Positions 19,704 to 29,001 of a stretch of 64,000 bases of DNA are shown piece by piece. Position 1 is the stretch's first letter, and each line of letters opens with the position of its first letter. This DNA comes from an uncultured Pelagibacteraceae bacterium (GTDB lineage: Bacteria; Pseudomonadota; Alphaproteobacteria; Pelagibacterales; Pelagibacteraceae): NCBI GenBank assembly GCA_902590115.1, contig CACIVM010000003.1, positions 25,229 through 89,228 on the forward strand, read 5' to 3'. The notes below the pieces were generated by a model. The model had not been told where the DNA came from. It searched no databases and saw only the letters and a program-made list of their open reading frames with translations. The position numbers and the translations under genes are program-made.

Positions 19704-19895
19704 TTAAATGTTCACCGGTGTTTTTTTTAAGTGCTTTAAAATTTTTCCAGAATTTACGCCCGCTTTAATTTTATAGCCGGACGTTCCATTAGCATTAACC
19801 TCAACTGCTTTTCTGGATTTTTGCATTTTGTTAATAAGTTCAGCCTGTGATTTGTTTAGGCTGAATTCTTTTAACATTTTAGAATGTCTATTCAT
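19704..19895 (-). CDS. hypothetical small basic protein (63 aa)
   Basis: Isolated ORF with a promoter-like AT-rich upstream region and a 3' hairpin. Confidence 0.55.
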   Translation of the reverse strand: MNRHSKMLKEFSLNKSQAELINKMQKSRKAVEVNANGTSGYKIKAGVNSGKILKHLKKTPVNI

Positions 19896-20012
19896 AGACC
19901 CCCCAATTGTTTCTATTCAACCTACTTTTAACTCATGTAGATGAGCCACTTTTCCACCATGTGGATGGTATATTAATATTAATATATTATAATATTTATT
20001 ACAACAAAATTT

Positions 20013-20150
20013 ATGAGAAATAGTACGCTTGGAATAATAATTGTAATAGCTGGTGTGTTGGTTATTTTTACAAAACATGAAAGTGCATGGATTATATCTG
20101 CGATTCTAATAGGTGGAGGTTCTGGTCTATTTTTTTGGAAGGATAAATAA
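20013..20150 (+). CDS. small single-/double-pass membrane protein (45 aa), not in the supplied ORF track
   Basis: Hand translation: MRNSTLGIIIVIAGVLVIFTKHESAWIISAILIGGGSGLFFWKDK*. Confidence 0.5.
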   Translation: MRNSTLGIIIVIAGVLVIFTKHESAWIISAILIGGGSGLFFWKDK

Positions 20151-20157
20151 TTTTTCA

Positions 20158-20379
20158 ATGGGTAGAAAATTTTTTTTTATAGTTAATGGCTCAATTGGTG
20201 CTTTAATATTTTATTATTTTGTAAGAAAGATACAAATATATTATGATGTTAATATTTCAATTGATGGTTATGGCCTGGCTGGGGCTGTTTGGTACGGATT
20301 AGGATTAGGTTTTATATTTGGAGTAAAATTTATAAGAGTGCAAGATATACTTAAATTAATTAAAAAAATAAAATTTTAG
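20158..20379 (+). CDS. small membrane protein
   Basis: MGRKFFFIVNGSIGALIFYYF... two hydrophobic segments; ATG at 20158 preferred over the 20113 ORF start, which overlaps the 45-aa ORF. Confidence 0.5.
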   Translation: MGRKFFFIVNGSIGALIFYYFVRKIQIYYDVNISIDGYGLAGAVWYGLGLGFIFGVKFIRVQDILKLIKKIKF

Positions 20380-20384
20380 TATTT

Positions 20385-20999
20385 ATGAAAAAAATTTGTA
20401 TTATTTTTGGGCATCCAAATTCTAAAACTTCTTTTAACAGCGCTGTAAGAGATACATTTATTGAGGAAGCAAAAAAAGATGGTCACAAAATTGATTTAAT
20501 AAATCTTTTTGATGAAAAGGAACAATTGCCTTTTTATAATCAAGAAATTAATCCTCCGCCTCAACTGGTTTTAGATTATAGAAAGAGATTGGAAGACTGT
20601 GATGTGATGTTCTTAATCAGCCCTTGTCATAACTTGAGATTATCTAGTATTACAGAAAATTTCGTGGATTGGTGCCTGCACCCGCGCTGGTACTTTAGCT
20701 ACAGGTCTTTAGTGCCTGGGAGTAAGTTTTTTAAAAATTATGGTTATCCAGTTCCTGGAGCCATGAAAGGAAAATTGGGAATAATTGCGATTAGCTATGG
20801 AGGACCTATGGTAAGCTACTGGAATTTTTCTTTTTTTGATAATATTCCATATAGAAGAATTAAAAAAACTGTTTTTCAACTTGGTGGGCTTTCGACAAAA
20901 TACATAAGGTTTTACTCAGTATTGCCCCAAATGGACAAAAAAGTATTTGATAATCATATGGAACGAGTTAAAGAATTAGTAAGAAGTTTAAAAAAATAA
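20385..20999 (+). CDS. NAD(P)H-dependent oxidoreductase / flavodoxin-fold quinone reductase family
   Basis: IIFGHPNSKTSFNSAVRD; FLISPCHNLRLSSITENFVDWCL; GKLGIIAISYGGP. Confidence 0.8.
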   Translation: MKKICIIFGHPNSKTSFNSAVRDTFIEEAKKDGHKIDLINLFDEKEQLPFYNQEINPPPQLVLDYRKRLEDCDVMFLISPCHNLRLSSITENFVDWCLHPRWYFSYRSLVPGSKFFKNYGYPVPGAMKGKLGIIAISYGGPMVSYWNFSFFDNIPYRRIKKTVFQLGGLSTKYIRFYSVLPQMDKKVFDNHMERVKELVRSLKK

Positions 21000-21030
21000 A
21001 AAAACGTTTATGTTGGTTTTGAGGTAGTTT

Positions 21031-21478
21031 ATGGAAAAATTTAAAAACTGGATGGTAGAAAGTGCTAACATCATGTTCGATGACAGTAAAAATGATTTAA
21101 GATCTCTTCCAAAATCTGTTCGATTACAAATTTTAATAGTTCTCTCTTTTATTTGGTCAACAGTTTTTAGTCTATATGTTTTTAGTTTGACTACTTTTAT
21201 TTGGGGGTGGGCCAGGTGTAGTTCTTGCTCACATAGGTCTTATAATAGCAGTCTATATTACATTTAAATTTTTTCATAAAGCCGAGAAAGAGAGAAAAAG
21301 TGTTTTTGAAACTGGAAATTATAATCCAGCAAAAATTTTTGTATTATTCTTTATAGTTTTTTTTATTTTCATTTTTACGAAGGGAATAGAAGTTTTAACA
21401 AAATCTAACTCTTATACAATTCAATATGATGGACCAAAAAAATCTACAATTGAAAGAATTAAAGAATTTGTAAAATAA
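21031..21478 (+). pseudogene. membrane protein gene interrupted by a +1 frameshift in a G5 run
   Basis: Frame 0 ends after ...SLTTFIWGW|ARCSS; the shifted frame continues ...GGPGVVLAHIGLIIAVYITFKFFHKAEKERKSVFETGNYNPAKIFVLFF...FVK* to 21478; removing one G from 21203-21207 joins them. Confidence 0.7.
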
Positions 21479-21481
21479 TAT

Positions 21482-22129
21482 ATGTGTGGCAGGTTTGCAC
21501 AATCGCAAATAATTAAAAATACGTCCGACATAATCAAAAGTGTTATAGGTAAAGTTGAAACAATCGATAATTTCAATATTAGTCCTGGCCAAGAAGCTGC
21601 GGTTATTAAAAAATATAGCAATGGAAGAGCTTTAGAAACTTCCTTTTTTTCTATCTTTCCTTCATGGGCTAAGGAAAAAGAGGGGTTTAGACCTTTACAT
21701 AACACCAGGATAGAAAGTTTAAATAAACCTTATTTCAAAAAACTAATTTCACAAAATAGATTATTAGTTCCTTGTAGTTATTTTTTTGAGTGGTTAAAAC
21801 ATGAATCTGGAAAAAAAATTCCTTATTGTTTTAAAATGAAGAATGAAAGTGAAGTAATGTTTTTTGCTGGTATCTTCGAAAGAAATCAATTTAGTATAAT
21901 TACAAGAGAAGCAACTGATTTAAACAAAAAGATTCATCACCGTCAGCCGATGATAGTAAATAAATCTAAAATAAACGATTATCTTAATTTAAAAAATGAT
22001 GCGTTGAGTGTTTTAAAGTCAATTAAGTCGCCTGATCTTGATTTTTATGAGATTAGTTCAAATATAAATAACCCAAAGAATAACTACAAAGAGCTGATAT
22101 TTCCATTGCCAAATAAAGCTCTTATATAA
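21482..22129 (+). CDS. SRAP domain protein (YedK/HMCES family)
   Basis: MCGRFAQS catalytic Cys2 start; PSWAKE; NTRIESL; CSYFFEWLK; HHRQPMIV. Confidence 0.93.
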   Translation: MCGRFAQSQIIKNTSDIIKSVIGKVETIDNFNISPGQEAAVIKKYSNGRALETSFFSIFPSWAKEKEGFRPLHNTRIESLNKPYFKKLISQNRLLVPCSYFFEWLKHESGKKIPYCFKMKNESEVMFFAGIFERNQFSIITREATDLNKKIHHRQPMIVNKSKINDYLNLKNDALSVLKSIKSPDLDFYEISSNINNPKNNYKELIFPLPNKALI

Positions 22130-22140
22130 TAAAATATTTT

Positions 22141-22938
22141 ATGAATAAAATTAATTTCAAACCAACGACTAATAATGTTGGCTGTTTTGTGGAAACAGAT
22201 TTAAAAATTTTAGATAGAAGTAAAATCAAACAAATAAAATTAAATTTAGATAATTATGGTGTTCTTTTTTTTAAAGATCAATCTTTAACACCCCAAGAAT
22301 ATATGAATTTTTCATCTTATTTTGGATCCCCAGCAAAATATCCAATGCTTAAACCTCACAATGACTTTAAACATATTTATGTAATAGAGCGTAAAAAAAG
22401 TGACACCGGGAAAAGTTTTGGAGAGGGCTATCATACTGACTCTCAATATCTTGAAAATCCTCCACGTTATACTTTTCTACAAGCTATTGATGTGCCGAGT
22501 GAGGGTATAGGAAATACTCTATTTTCCAATCAATTTTTAGCATACCAAGCTTTACCTGGGGATTTAAAAAAAAAAATTAATAAATTAAAGGGTCTATTTT
22601 CATCTCAGGGAAAAATTGCTGATACACGAGTTCAAAGAGAAAAAGAACATGGAACTAATGGGACAAAAGAAATTAAAGCTATTCACAAAATTGTTCAAAC
22701 AATAAACGGGAAAAAGTCTATCTATTGCTCACCAGGGCATTTAATCAAATTTATAAACTGTGATAGTAATCAAGAGAGGCTAATAAGTTTTCTTTCTTCT
22801 CACCAAATAAAAAAAGAATTTACTTATAGCTATAGTTGGAAAAAAGGTGATATTGCTATTTGGTCAAACAGATCTATGCTTCACGCAGCTACAGCATTTA
22901 ATGGTGATAGAAAAATGTTCAGAATAACTATTCAATAA
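22141..22938 (+). CDS. TauD/TfdA family Fe(II)/2-oxoglutarate dioxygenase
   Basis: YHTDSQY HxD motif, LHAAT distal His, R near C-terminus. Confidence 0.88.
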   Translation: MNKINFKPTTNNVGCFVETDLKILDRSKIKQIKLNLDNYGVLFFKDQSLTPQEYMNFSSYFGSPAKYPMLKPHNDFKHIYVIERKKSDTGKSFGEGYHTDSQYLENPPRYTFLQAIDVPSEGIGNTLFSNQFLAYQALPGDLKKKINKLKGLFSSQGKIADTRVQREKEHGTNGTKEIKAIHKIVQTINGKKSIYCSPGHLIKFINCDSNQERLISFLSSHQIKKEFTYSYSWKKGDIAIWSNRSMLHAATAFNGDRKMFRITIQ

Positions 22939-23959
22939 TATTTATGTGGCCCATTTTTCGTCCAGGCCGTATTTCATTTTTTTTATAGTCAAAAAAGAAT
23001 TCATTAGAGCTAAAATTTTTTTTTCTATAATTAATAATTTCATTTCCAATAATATTTATCATTTTTCCTCTTTTTATTTTTTTTAGTGGAACAAATTCTA
23101 GGTTACAACATGCTCTTACATGCTGTGAAAACTGTGAAGAATTAGAAGCATGAGTTGTTATCCATCCACTATTATGTGGTCGTGAGGCGCTTTCGTTTAC
23201 TAATAGCTGACCTTCTTTGTCTATAAAAAATTCTACAGCCATTGTACCTATATATCTATGATTATTCAAAATTTTTTTTGTAAAGTCTTTTGCTTTTTCG
23301 TATACATCTTGTGATATATCAGCCGGAACAATTGTCTCCCTTAAAATTTTTGCTTTATGTTTATTTTCAAAAGGTTCAAATATGTTAATTTTACCGTCTA
23401 AATATCTAGTCGCTATAACTGAAATCTCTTTTTTTAAATCAACTTTTTTTTCTAAAATAAAATTATTATCAAATTTTATCTTATATTTTTTTAGATCATC
23501 TAAAGAATTTAATTCATAGGTTGAAAGGCCATCGTACCCAAAGTCACCTTTAAGTAATCCAGGTATTAAATTATCATTCTTAATTATTTCTTCAATGCTA
23601 TTTATTTCTATATAATTTGTTGTCGGCAGCCCCAAAGATTTAAAAAAATCTTTTTCTTTTTTTCTAGATGACACAAGAAGATTTATCTCAGGTTTAGGGA
23701 ACACTTTTTTGTATTTTTCTATGATTTTTAAAGTATCAAAATCAAATTTTTCAAATTCCATCGTAGCTACATCAATTTTTTCCGCAAATTCAATAATCTT
23801 ATTTTTTTCTTTTTTATTAAAATGAATGTATTCATCACATAAATTTTTTGATGGCCCGTCTATATCGTCGGATAAAATTACTGTTTTGATATTTAGCTCT
23901 CTGGCAGCCAAACAAAGGCCCATACTAAGTTGTCCAGAGCCGCATATACCAAGTTTCAT
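22928..23959 (-). CDS. purK: 5-(carboxyamino)imidazole ribonucleotide synthase
   Basis: ATP-grasp; GICGSGQLSMGLCLAARELN; NESASRPHNSGWITTHAS; overlaps purE by 4 nt. Confidence 0.93.
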   Translation of the reverse strand: MKLGICGSGQLSMGLCLAARELNIKTVILSDDIDGPSKNLCDEYIHFNKKEKNKIIEFAEKIDVATMEFEKFDFDTLKIIEKYKKVFPKPEINLLVSSRKKEKDFFKSLGLPTTNYIEINSIEEIIKNDNLIPGLLKGDFGYDGLSTYELNSLDDLKKYKIKFDNNFILEKKVDLKKEISVIATRYLDGKINIFEPFENKHKAKILRETIVPADISQDVYEKAKDFTKKILNNHRYIGTMAVEFFIDKEGQLLVNESASRPHNSGWITTHASNSSQFSQHVRACCNLEFVPLKKIKRGKMINIIGNEIINYRKKNFSSNEFFFDYKKNEIRPGRKMGHINIIE

Positions 23960-24453
23960 CTTTTTTTAGGTTTTTTTCTTACTGATTTAGTTAATTTAGA
24001 CCTGAATTTTTCCAGTCTCATAGCAACTTTTTTGTCTTGTAGTGCGATTATTGATGCGGCTATTAACCCGGCATTTGTGCCACCATCTATGGCAGTAGTT
24101 GCAACGGGAACCCCACTTGGCATTTCATTGGTTGAAAAAAGTGCGGCGATGCCATCGCTTTTCTTATCTTTAATCGGTACACCAATGACAGGTAATTTTT
24201 TTTTTAGTAACGATGCACACATACCAGCTAAGTGAGCAGCTCTCCCCGCGCCTGCACAAATTACTGAATAATGGTTATGGGCATTTTTTGCGAATTGATA
24301 TAATCTATGAGGAGTACGATGAGCGCTTACAATTAAAACATCATGTTTCACACCAAGTTGTTTAAGAATAATTTCACAATCTTTCATTACCGGATAATCG
24401 CTTTGAGAACCCATTATAACTGCAACTTTAAGTGTTTTTTTGATTATAGTCAC
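23956..24453 (-). CDS. purE: 5-(carboxyamino)imidazole ribonucleotide mutase
   Basis: VAVIMGSQSDYPVMKDC; VSAHRTPHRLYQFA; ICAGAGRAAHLAGM. Confidence 0.95.
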   Translation of the reverse strand: MTIIKKTLKVAVIMGSQSDYPVMKDCEIILKQLGVKHDVLIVSAHRTPHRLYQFAKNAHNHYSVICAGAGRAAHLAGMCASLLKKKLPVIGVPIKDKKSDGIAALFSTNEMPSGVPVATTAIDGGTNAGLIAASIIALQDKKVAMRLEKFRSKLTKSVRKKPKKR

Positions 24454-24733
24454 AAATCAATTTATCAATTTGAATAAATAAATCAATAATTGCTAGTGAA
24501 TTATTAACGCCAATCAGATTTTGGCTCTAAAATTCATGTATTTTGCAGAATTTTGTAATTCAAAAATTGAAATATTCTTAGTTTGGTTTTTTTTGTTTTT
24601 AAACTTATTTTTTTTTGATTTTATATTTAAACGCATAATACATGTATAATTGATTATCAGTTTGGCAGTAATGTCTTTTTTGCAACTTAGAAATGAATAA
24701 TTTAAAAAAATGTCGAATGTAAGGCAAAATCAC

Positions 24734-25129
24734 TTAAATTTTAGCTAGAATATTTTTCGGGATTTTTTGTATTGATCCGTCAGATTTAACTGTTGCCAAT
24801 TCAACTTCTGAAGAAAATAATAGTTTATTATTGTTAAATATTTTCTGGTCTAAAACCAATCTAACGGCTGTTTTTTTTAATATTTTAGTCACAACCTTAA
24901 GATTGTCCTCGAACTTAGCTGATTTAATGTACTTTGCTCTTATCTCTTTTACTAAGAAAATTAAGTTATATTGATTTTTTAAATCAAAATGCTTAAGCTT
25001 TAATTGTTGATATATCATTTCAGTTCTAGCTCTCTCTATAAACTTTAGGTAATTTGCGTAATAAACCACACCTCCTGAGTCGGTATCTTCGTAATACACC
25101 TTGGTTTGATAAGTAAAATTTTTAGTCAT
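24734..25129 (-). CDS. ybgC: YbgC/FadM-type acyl-CoA thioesterase
   Basis: YYEDTDSGGVVYYANYLKFIERARTE hot-dog motif. Confidence 0.9.
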   Translation of the reverse strand: MTKNFTYQTKVYYEDTDSGGVVYYANYLKFIERARTEMIYQQLKLKHFDLKNQYNLIFLVKEIRAKYIKSAKFEDNLKVVTKILKKTAVRLVLDQKIFNNNKLLFSSEVELATVKSDGSIQKIPKNILAKI

Positions 25130-25261
25130 AAATTATTATACTACATATTTTGAACAATTTTGTGACAATTTAACTTCAAAAAGTAGAGTTAAGTAAGCAG
25201 TTAAATAAATTTAAATAAAGATAATATATCTTTTTAAGTTCCTAAAGGAGGTTGACTCAAG

Positions 25262-25462
25262 ATGAAATTGATAAATATTATTCTAATATGTTCCTTATTG
25301 GTAGGTTGTGCAGGTGGCAACGTTGCTAAAATAAAATTTGGCAAAAGATGTTCTGTAGCGGACTCCAAGGGTAATTTTCAAGCTAGTTATGTTTGGTTTG
25401 TAAGTAAACAGGCTCTAGACCAGTTTGATAGTCGTATAAACAAAAAAAATTGTGAAAGTTAA
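25262..25462 (+). CDS. small lipoprotein
   Basis: MKLINIILICSLLVGCAGG lipobox; strong SD AAAGGAGG. Confidence 0.7.
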   Translation: MKLINIILICSLLVGCAGGNVAKIKFGKRCSVADSKGNFQASYVWFVSKQALDQFDSRINKKNCES

Positions 25463-25493
25463 GTCTATTTGACAATTATTTAATTTATTATAA

Positions 25494-25517
25494 TAAGGGG
25501 TATGTATTTACCCCTTA
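25494..25517 (+). terminator. 3' hairpin downstream of the lipoprotein gene, no U-tract
   Basis: TAAGGGG-tatgtattta-CCCCTTA. Confidence 0.55.
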
Positions 25518-25575
25518 TATATAAAAAATTTATCCATTTAACGAAATTTCATATATTAAAAGAAAAAAAAAAATA

Positions 25576-26619
25576 ATGGTAAAAATTCTTTTAATTGTGC
25601 TATTAATTAGCCTTACAAATAATTTAATGGCTGACAAACCTTATCATATATTGCCAGATGGTACTTTTAGAAATCCTGAAGGTTCGCCTAAAAGAGATCC
25701 AAATGTAAAATGGTCATATAAAATTTTTAATGAGGAAAGAAAAAAAATTCAAATAGATTTTCCATCAAATCATGTTATCCCAGAAAATAAAGTTTTAGAA
25801 AATTTTGATAAATATAAAAATACAGATAGTATTACATGGCTGGGTCATGCTACCTTTTTAATAAGATTAGGTAATACAACAATAATAACTGACCCTTTTT
25901 TTTCGAAGAATGCTGGTCCATTAATATTTGGACCAAAAAGATATGTAGATCCAGCCATAAGTTTAAAAAATTTACCCAAAATAGATTTATTCTTACAAAC
26001 ACACAATCATTATGATCATCTAGACTTATCATCAATTCGAAATTTCCCTTATAAAAAAAGCAAAGTAATAACTCCACTTAAATTATCAAAATATTTTAGT
26101 GGCTTCAAAGATGTAAATGAACTTGATTGGTATCAAAAAATTAAAATTAATGAAGAATTGAGTGTTACCTTATTACCTGCAGTTCATTGGTCTAAAAGAA
26201 CATTATTTGATACCAATAAAACTCTTTGGGGAAGCTTTTTAATACAATTTAAAGATAAAAAAATTTTTTTTGCTTGTGATACAGGCGTTGGAGATATTTA
26301 CAAAAAATTAGGTAAAGATTATGGGCCAATAGATTTAACGTTTATAAATATTGGCGCTTATAATTTTTTCCCGATAATGCCAGTAAAAGATAAATCAATT
26401 TATCACACTAATCCTGAGGAGGCTCTTAGTATTGGGAGGGATTTAAAGTCAAAAAAAATGATTGGAATGCATTGGGGTACTGTTATTTTGTCTCTAGAGC
26501 CTATAATGGATCCACCAAAAAGATTTAAAAAAAATGCTACCAAGTTTGGTTTCACAGAAAATGATATATATAATTTTAAGATAGGACAAGTTTCAAAGCT
26601 TAGTGATATTCTGAATTAA
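25576..26619 (+). CDS. MBL-fold metallohydrolase, NAPE-PLD/UlaG-like, with signal peptide
   Basis: WLGHATFLIRLGNTTIITDPFFS; QTHNHYDHLD; FFACDTGVGD. Confidence 0.88.
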   Translation: MVKILLIVLLISLTNNLMADKPYHILPDGTFRNPEGSPKRDPNVKWSYKIFNEERKKIQIDFPSNHVIPENKVLENFDKYKNTDSITWLGHATFLIRLGNTTIITDPFFSKNAGPLIFGPKRYVDPAISLKNLPKIDLFLQTHNHYDHLDLSSIRNFPYKKSKVITPLKLSKYFSGFKDVNELDWYQKIKINEELSVTLLPAVHWSKRTLFDTNKTLWGSFLIQFKDKKIFFACDTGVGDIYKKLGKDYGPIDLTFINIGAYNFFPIMPVKDKSIYHTNPEEALSIGRDLKSKKMIGMHWGTVILSLEPIMDPPKRFKKNATKFGFTENDIYNFKIGQVSKLSDILN

Positions 26620-27782
26620 TTAAGTTTTTTTTTAAACTCTCTATCTATCATAGACGTTAGTGAGTCTACTAATTTATCTGAAAATTTAAAAATTTCATTC
26701 GAGTGATATTCAAATGATAAATTTCTTTGAGGATTTGTTTTGTCTTCTACGATGATATTTGAATTTGGATTATTGTCTTTTAGATACACTAATAAGATCC
26801 AGTTGTCGTCAGTCTCCTCATCTAATTTTATAAATATTTCTGAAGTTTCATATCTTCTATCAATTACCCTTAACAAAGACATTTTTTTTGGTAACCATCT
26901 CTTATTGAGTTGAAAAATACAGGAAGTCATACTTCTGTAAAAACTTTCTAAAGTGTACTCAATTTTTTCTCTGGCTAAATTAAATTGTCTCTCTTTTTCC
27001 AATAGATCAGTTCTTGTGTCATCATCAGATATTTGGATACCAAGTTGCTCAATTCTTTCTCTAATTTTCTGATCTCTTATAGCTTGATATTTTAATTTTA
27101 TTTTTTCTATTCTCTCCTCGACTTCACTATAATTTTCTCTTTCCTGATCAAGTACAAACTTTTCAAGATTTTTAATCTCAATTTCCTCTCTCTTTCTAAA
27201 TTGTTCAATCTTTTTTTCTATTTTTATTTTTTCGAAGAATCTTCTTTGTTTATCTGCTTGCTCTTTTCTTAATTTAGCTTGTTCCTCTCTAATAAATTTT
27301 TTAATTTCTTGTTTTCTCTCTTTTTCTAAATTTTTTTCGAATTTTAAATTTTCTTGAATCTTTTTAAGTTCTGCTTCTTTCAGAATTTTTGAGCGTTTTA
27401 ATGTTTCATCTTTTTCTTTTTGAATTTCTTTTATTCTTTTAATTCTTTTTTTTTCTTTTTCTTCTTCTATGATTTTTTTTACTGTACTTAATTTATTTGA
27501 TATATTTTGAAAAAAATTTAGAAGTATCTTATCTAGATCAAAATTGATTTTAAAATTTGGTTTTAATCTGTCGCTAAAATTTATTAATTTTCTAATTGTT
27601 TCCTTCGTTCGATTGCTAGTATTAATTCTAATTCTTTTTTTTACTCTTTTTTTAAATCTTTTTTTTTTGGTAAATTTGTATTTTTTTATCTTTTTTTTGC
27701 TAATTCTTTTTTTATATCTTTTGACAATTTTTCTTTTCTTTTTACCTCTTTTTTTTAATTTTTTTTTTTTTCTTATTTTCAT
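26616..27782 (-). CDS. hyperbasic N-terminus + coiled-coil protein of unknown function
   Basis: 388 aa; 38 of first 60 residues K/R; long charged coiled coil; non-charged C-terminal region (~100 aa). Confidence 0.75.
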   Translation of the reverse strand: MKIRKKKKLKKRGKKKRKIVKRYKKRISKKKIKKYKFTKKKRFKKRVKKRIRINTSNRTKETIRKLINFSDRLKPNFKINFDLDKILLNFFQNISNKLSTVKKIIEEEKEKKRIKRIKEIQKEKDETLKRSKILKEAELKKIQENLKFEKNLEKERKQEIKKFIREEQAKLRKEQADKQRRFFEKIKIEKKIEQFRKREEIEIKNLEKFVLDQERENYSEVEERIEKIKLKYQAIRDQKIRERIEQLGIQISDDDTRTDLLEKERQFNLAREKIEYTLESFYRSMTSCIFQLNKRWLPKKMSLLRVIDRRYETSEIFIKLDEETDDNWILLVYLKDNNPNSNIIVEDKTNPQRNLSFEYHSNEIFKFSDKLVDSLTSMIDREFKKKLN

Positions 27783-27807
27783 TAGAGACTCAATTAATAA
27801 CAGTAAC

Positions 27808-29001
27808 TTAATTATAAATATAGTCTCTAGTAGAAGGGGCTGTGTTTAATTTTTTTATTAGTTGAAACTGATAAACTACTTGATCACCATACTTAAAAGC
27901 TGCCTCACATGAACTTAGATAAAATTCAAACATTCTGTAAAACTTTTCATCAAACATCGATAAAACCTTATCTTTATTTCTTGCAAATCTCTCCTTCCAG
28001 TGTCTCAACGTATGCGCGTAATGCATTTTAAGAACCTCCAAATCTGAGATGATTAAACCTGATTTTTCGATTGGTCCAGCTACCTCACTCAAGCTCGGTG
28101 TGTAGCCTCCTGGAAAAATATACTTTGTGATCCATGGATGCGGATTTCTTGGTGGGTTAATTGAGCCGATAGTATGTATTAATGCTATACCGTTATCCTT
28201 CAATAAACTGTGAACTTGAGTAAAAAACTTTCGATAAAACTTTCGTCCGACATGTTCAAACATACCTACTGAGACTATTCTGTCGTATTTTTCATTTTGT
28301 AATTCTCTATAATCAGAAAGTTTAAAATCAACTTGATTACTTAAATTTAAATCTTTAACTCTTTTCGTACTATAATCGTATTGGTTTTTGGATAGTGTTA
28401 TTCCTCTAACTCTACTTTTTGTTTGTCTAGCTATCTCAGTAGCCAGTGTCCCCCAGCCGCTTCCTATATCAAGTACTTTTTGATCTGGTTTAATGTTTAA
28501 TTTTTTAATTAAATGATTGATCTTATTTTGCTGGGCCTGTTCAAGAGTATCCTTCTCGCTTTTGAAATAAGCACAGGAATATTGCTTCAAAGGATCAAGA
28601 AACAGAAAATATAGCTCGTCGGATATATCATAATGATGAGCAACATTCATTTTAGATTTTTTTATGAAATTAAAATTTGTTAGATATCTTAAAGAACCTC
28701 TAAATCTATTCAATAGCTCACTAAATTTATTAGTTTCGCTTCTTCCAATATTTTCAAGAGCAATATTTAAAAATGAGGTGAGATTTCCACGTTTAAAATA
28801 AATTGTTCCGTCGGTATAGGCCTCTCCAAAATACAAATCAGGATATATGAGCAATTTGTAATGAAGTGTTTTGTCAGTAATTTTCAATATAATTTTTTCG
28901 GAAAATTCTTTTTGTCCAATTTTGTGCTCATTTTCAAAAGCGTCAATTAGTGTAAATCCGCCTTTTTTAATCAATTTATTTAAAAATTTTGCTAGTTGCA
29001 T
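27808..29001 (-). CDS. cfa: cyclopropane-fatty-acyl-phospholipid synthase family SAM methyltransferase
   Basis: AHHYDISDELYFLFLDP; YSCAYF; VLDIGSGWGTLA. Confidence 0.92.
   Translation of the reverse strand: MQLAKFLNKLIKKGGFTLIDAFENEHKIGQKEFSEKIILKITDKTLHYKLLIYPDLYFGEAYTDGTIYFKRGNLTSFLNIALENIGRSETNKFSELLNRFRGSLRYLTNFNFIKKSKMNVAHHYDISDELYFLFLDPLKQYSCAYFKSEKDTLEQAQQNKINHLIKKLNIKPDQKVLDIGSGWGTLATEIARQTKSRVRGITLSKNQYDYSTKRVKDLNLSNQVDFKLSDYRELQNEKYDRIVSVGMFEHVGRKFYRKFFTQVHSLLKDNGIALIHTIGSINPPRNPHPWITKYIFPGGYTPSLSEVAGPIEKSGLIISDLEVLKMHYAHTLRHWKERFARNKDKVLSMFDEKFYRMFEFYLSSCEAAFKYGDQVVYQFQLIKKLNTAPSTRDYIYN

Noticed and set aside
27544-27849. Hydrophobic 101-aa plus-strand ORF opposite the hyperbasic protein
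   Set aside because: F/L-rich because it reads the complement of Lys codons; looks like a membrane protein but is a compositional artefact.
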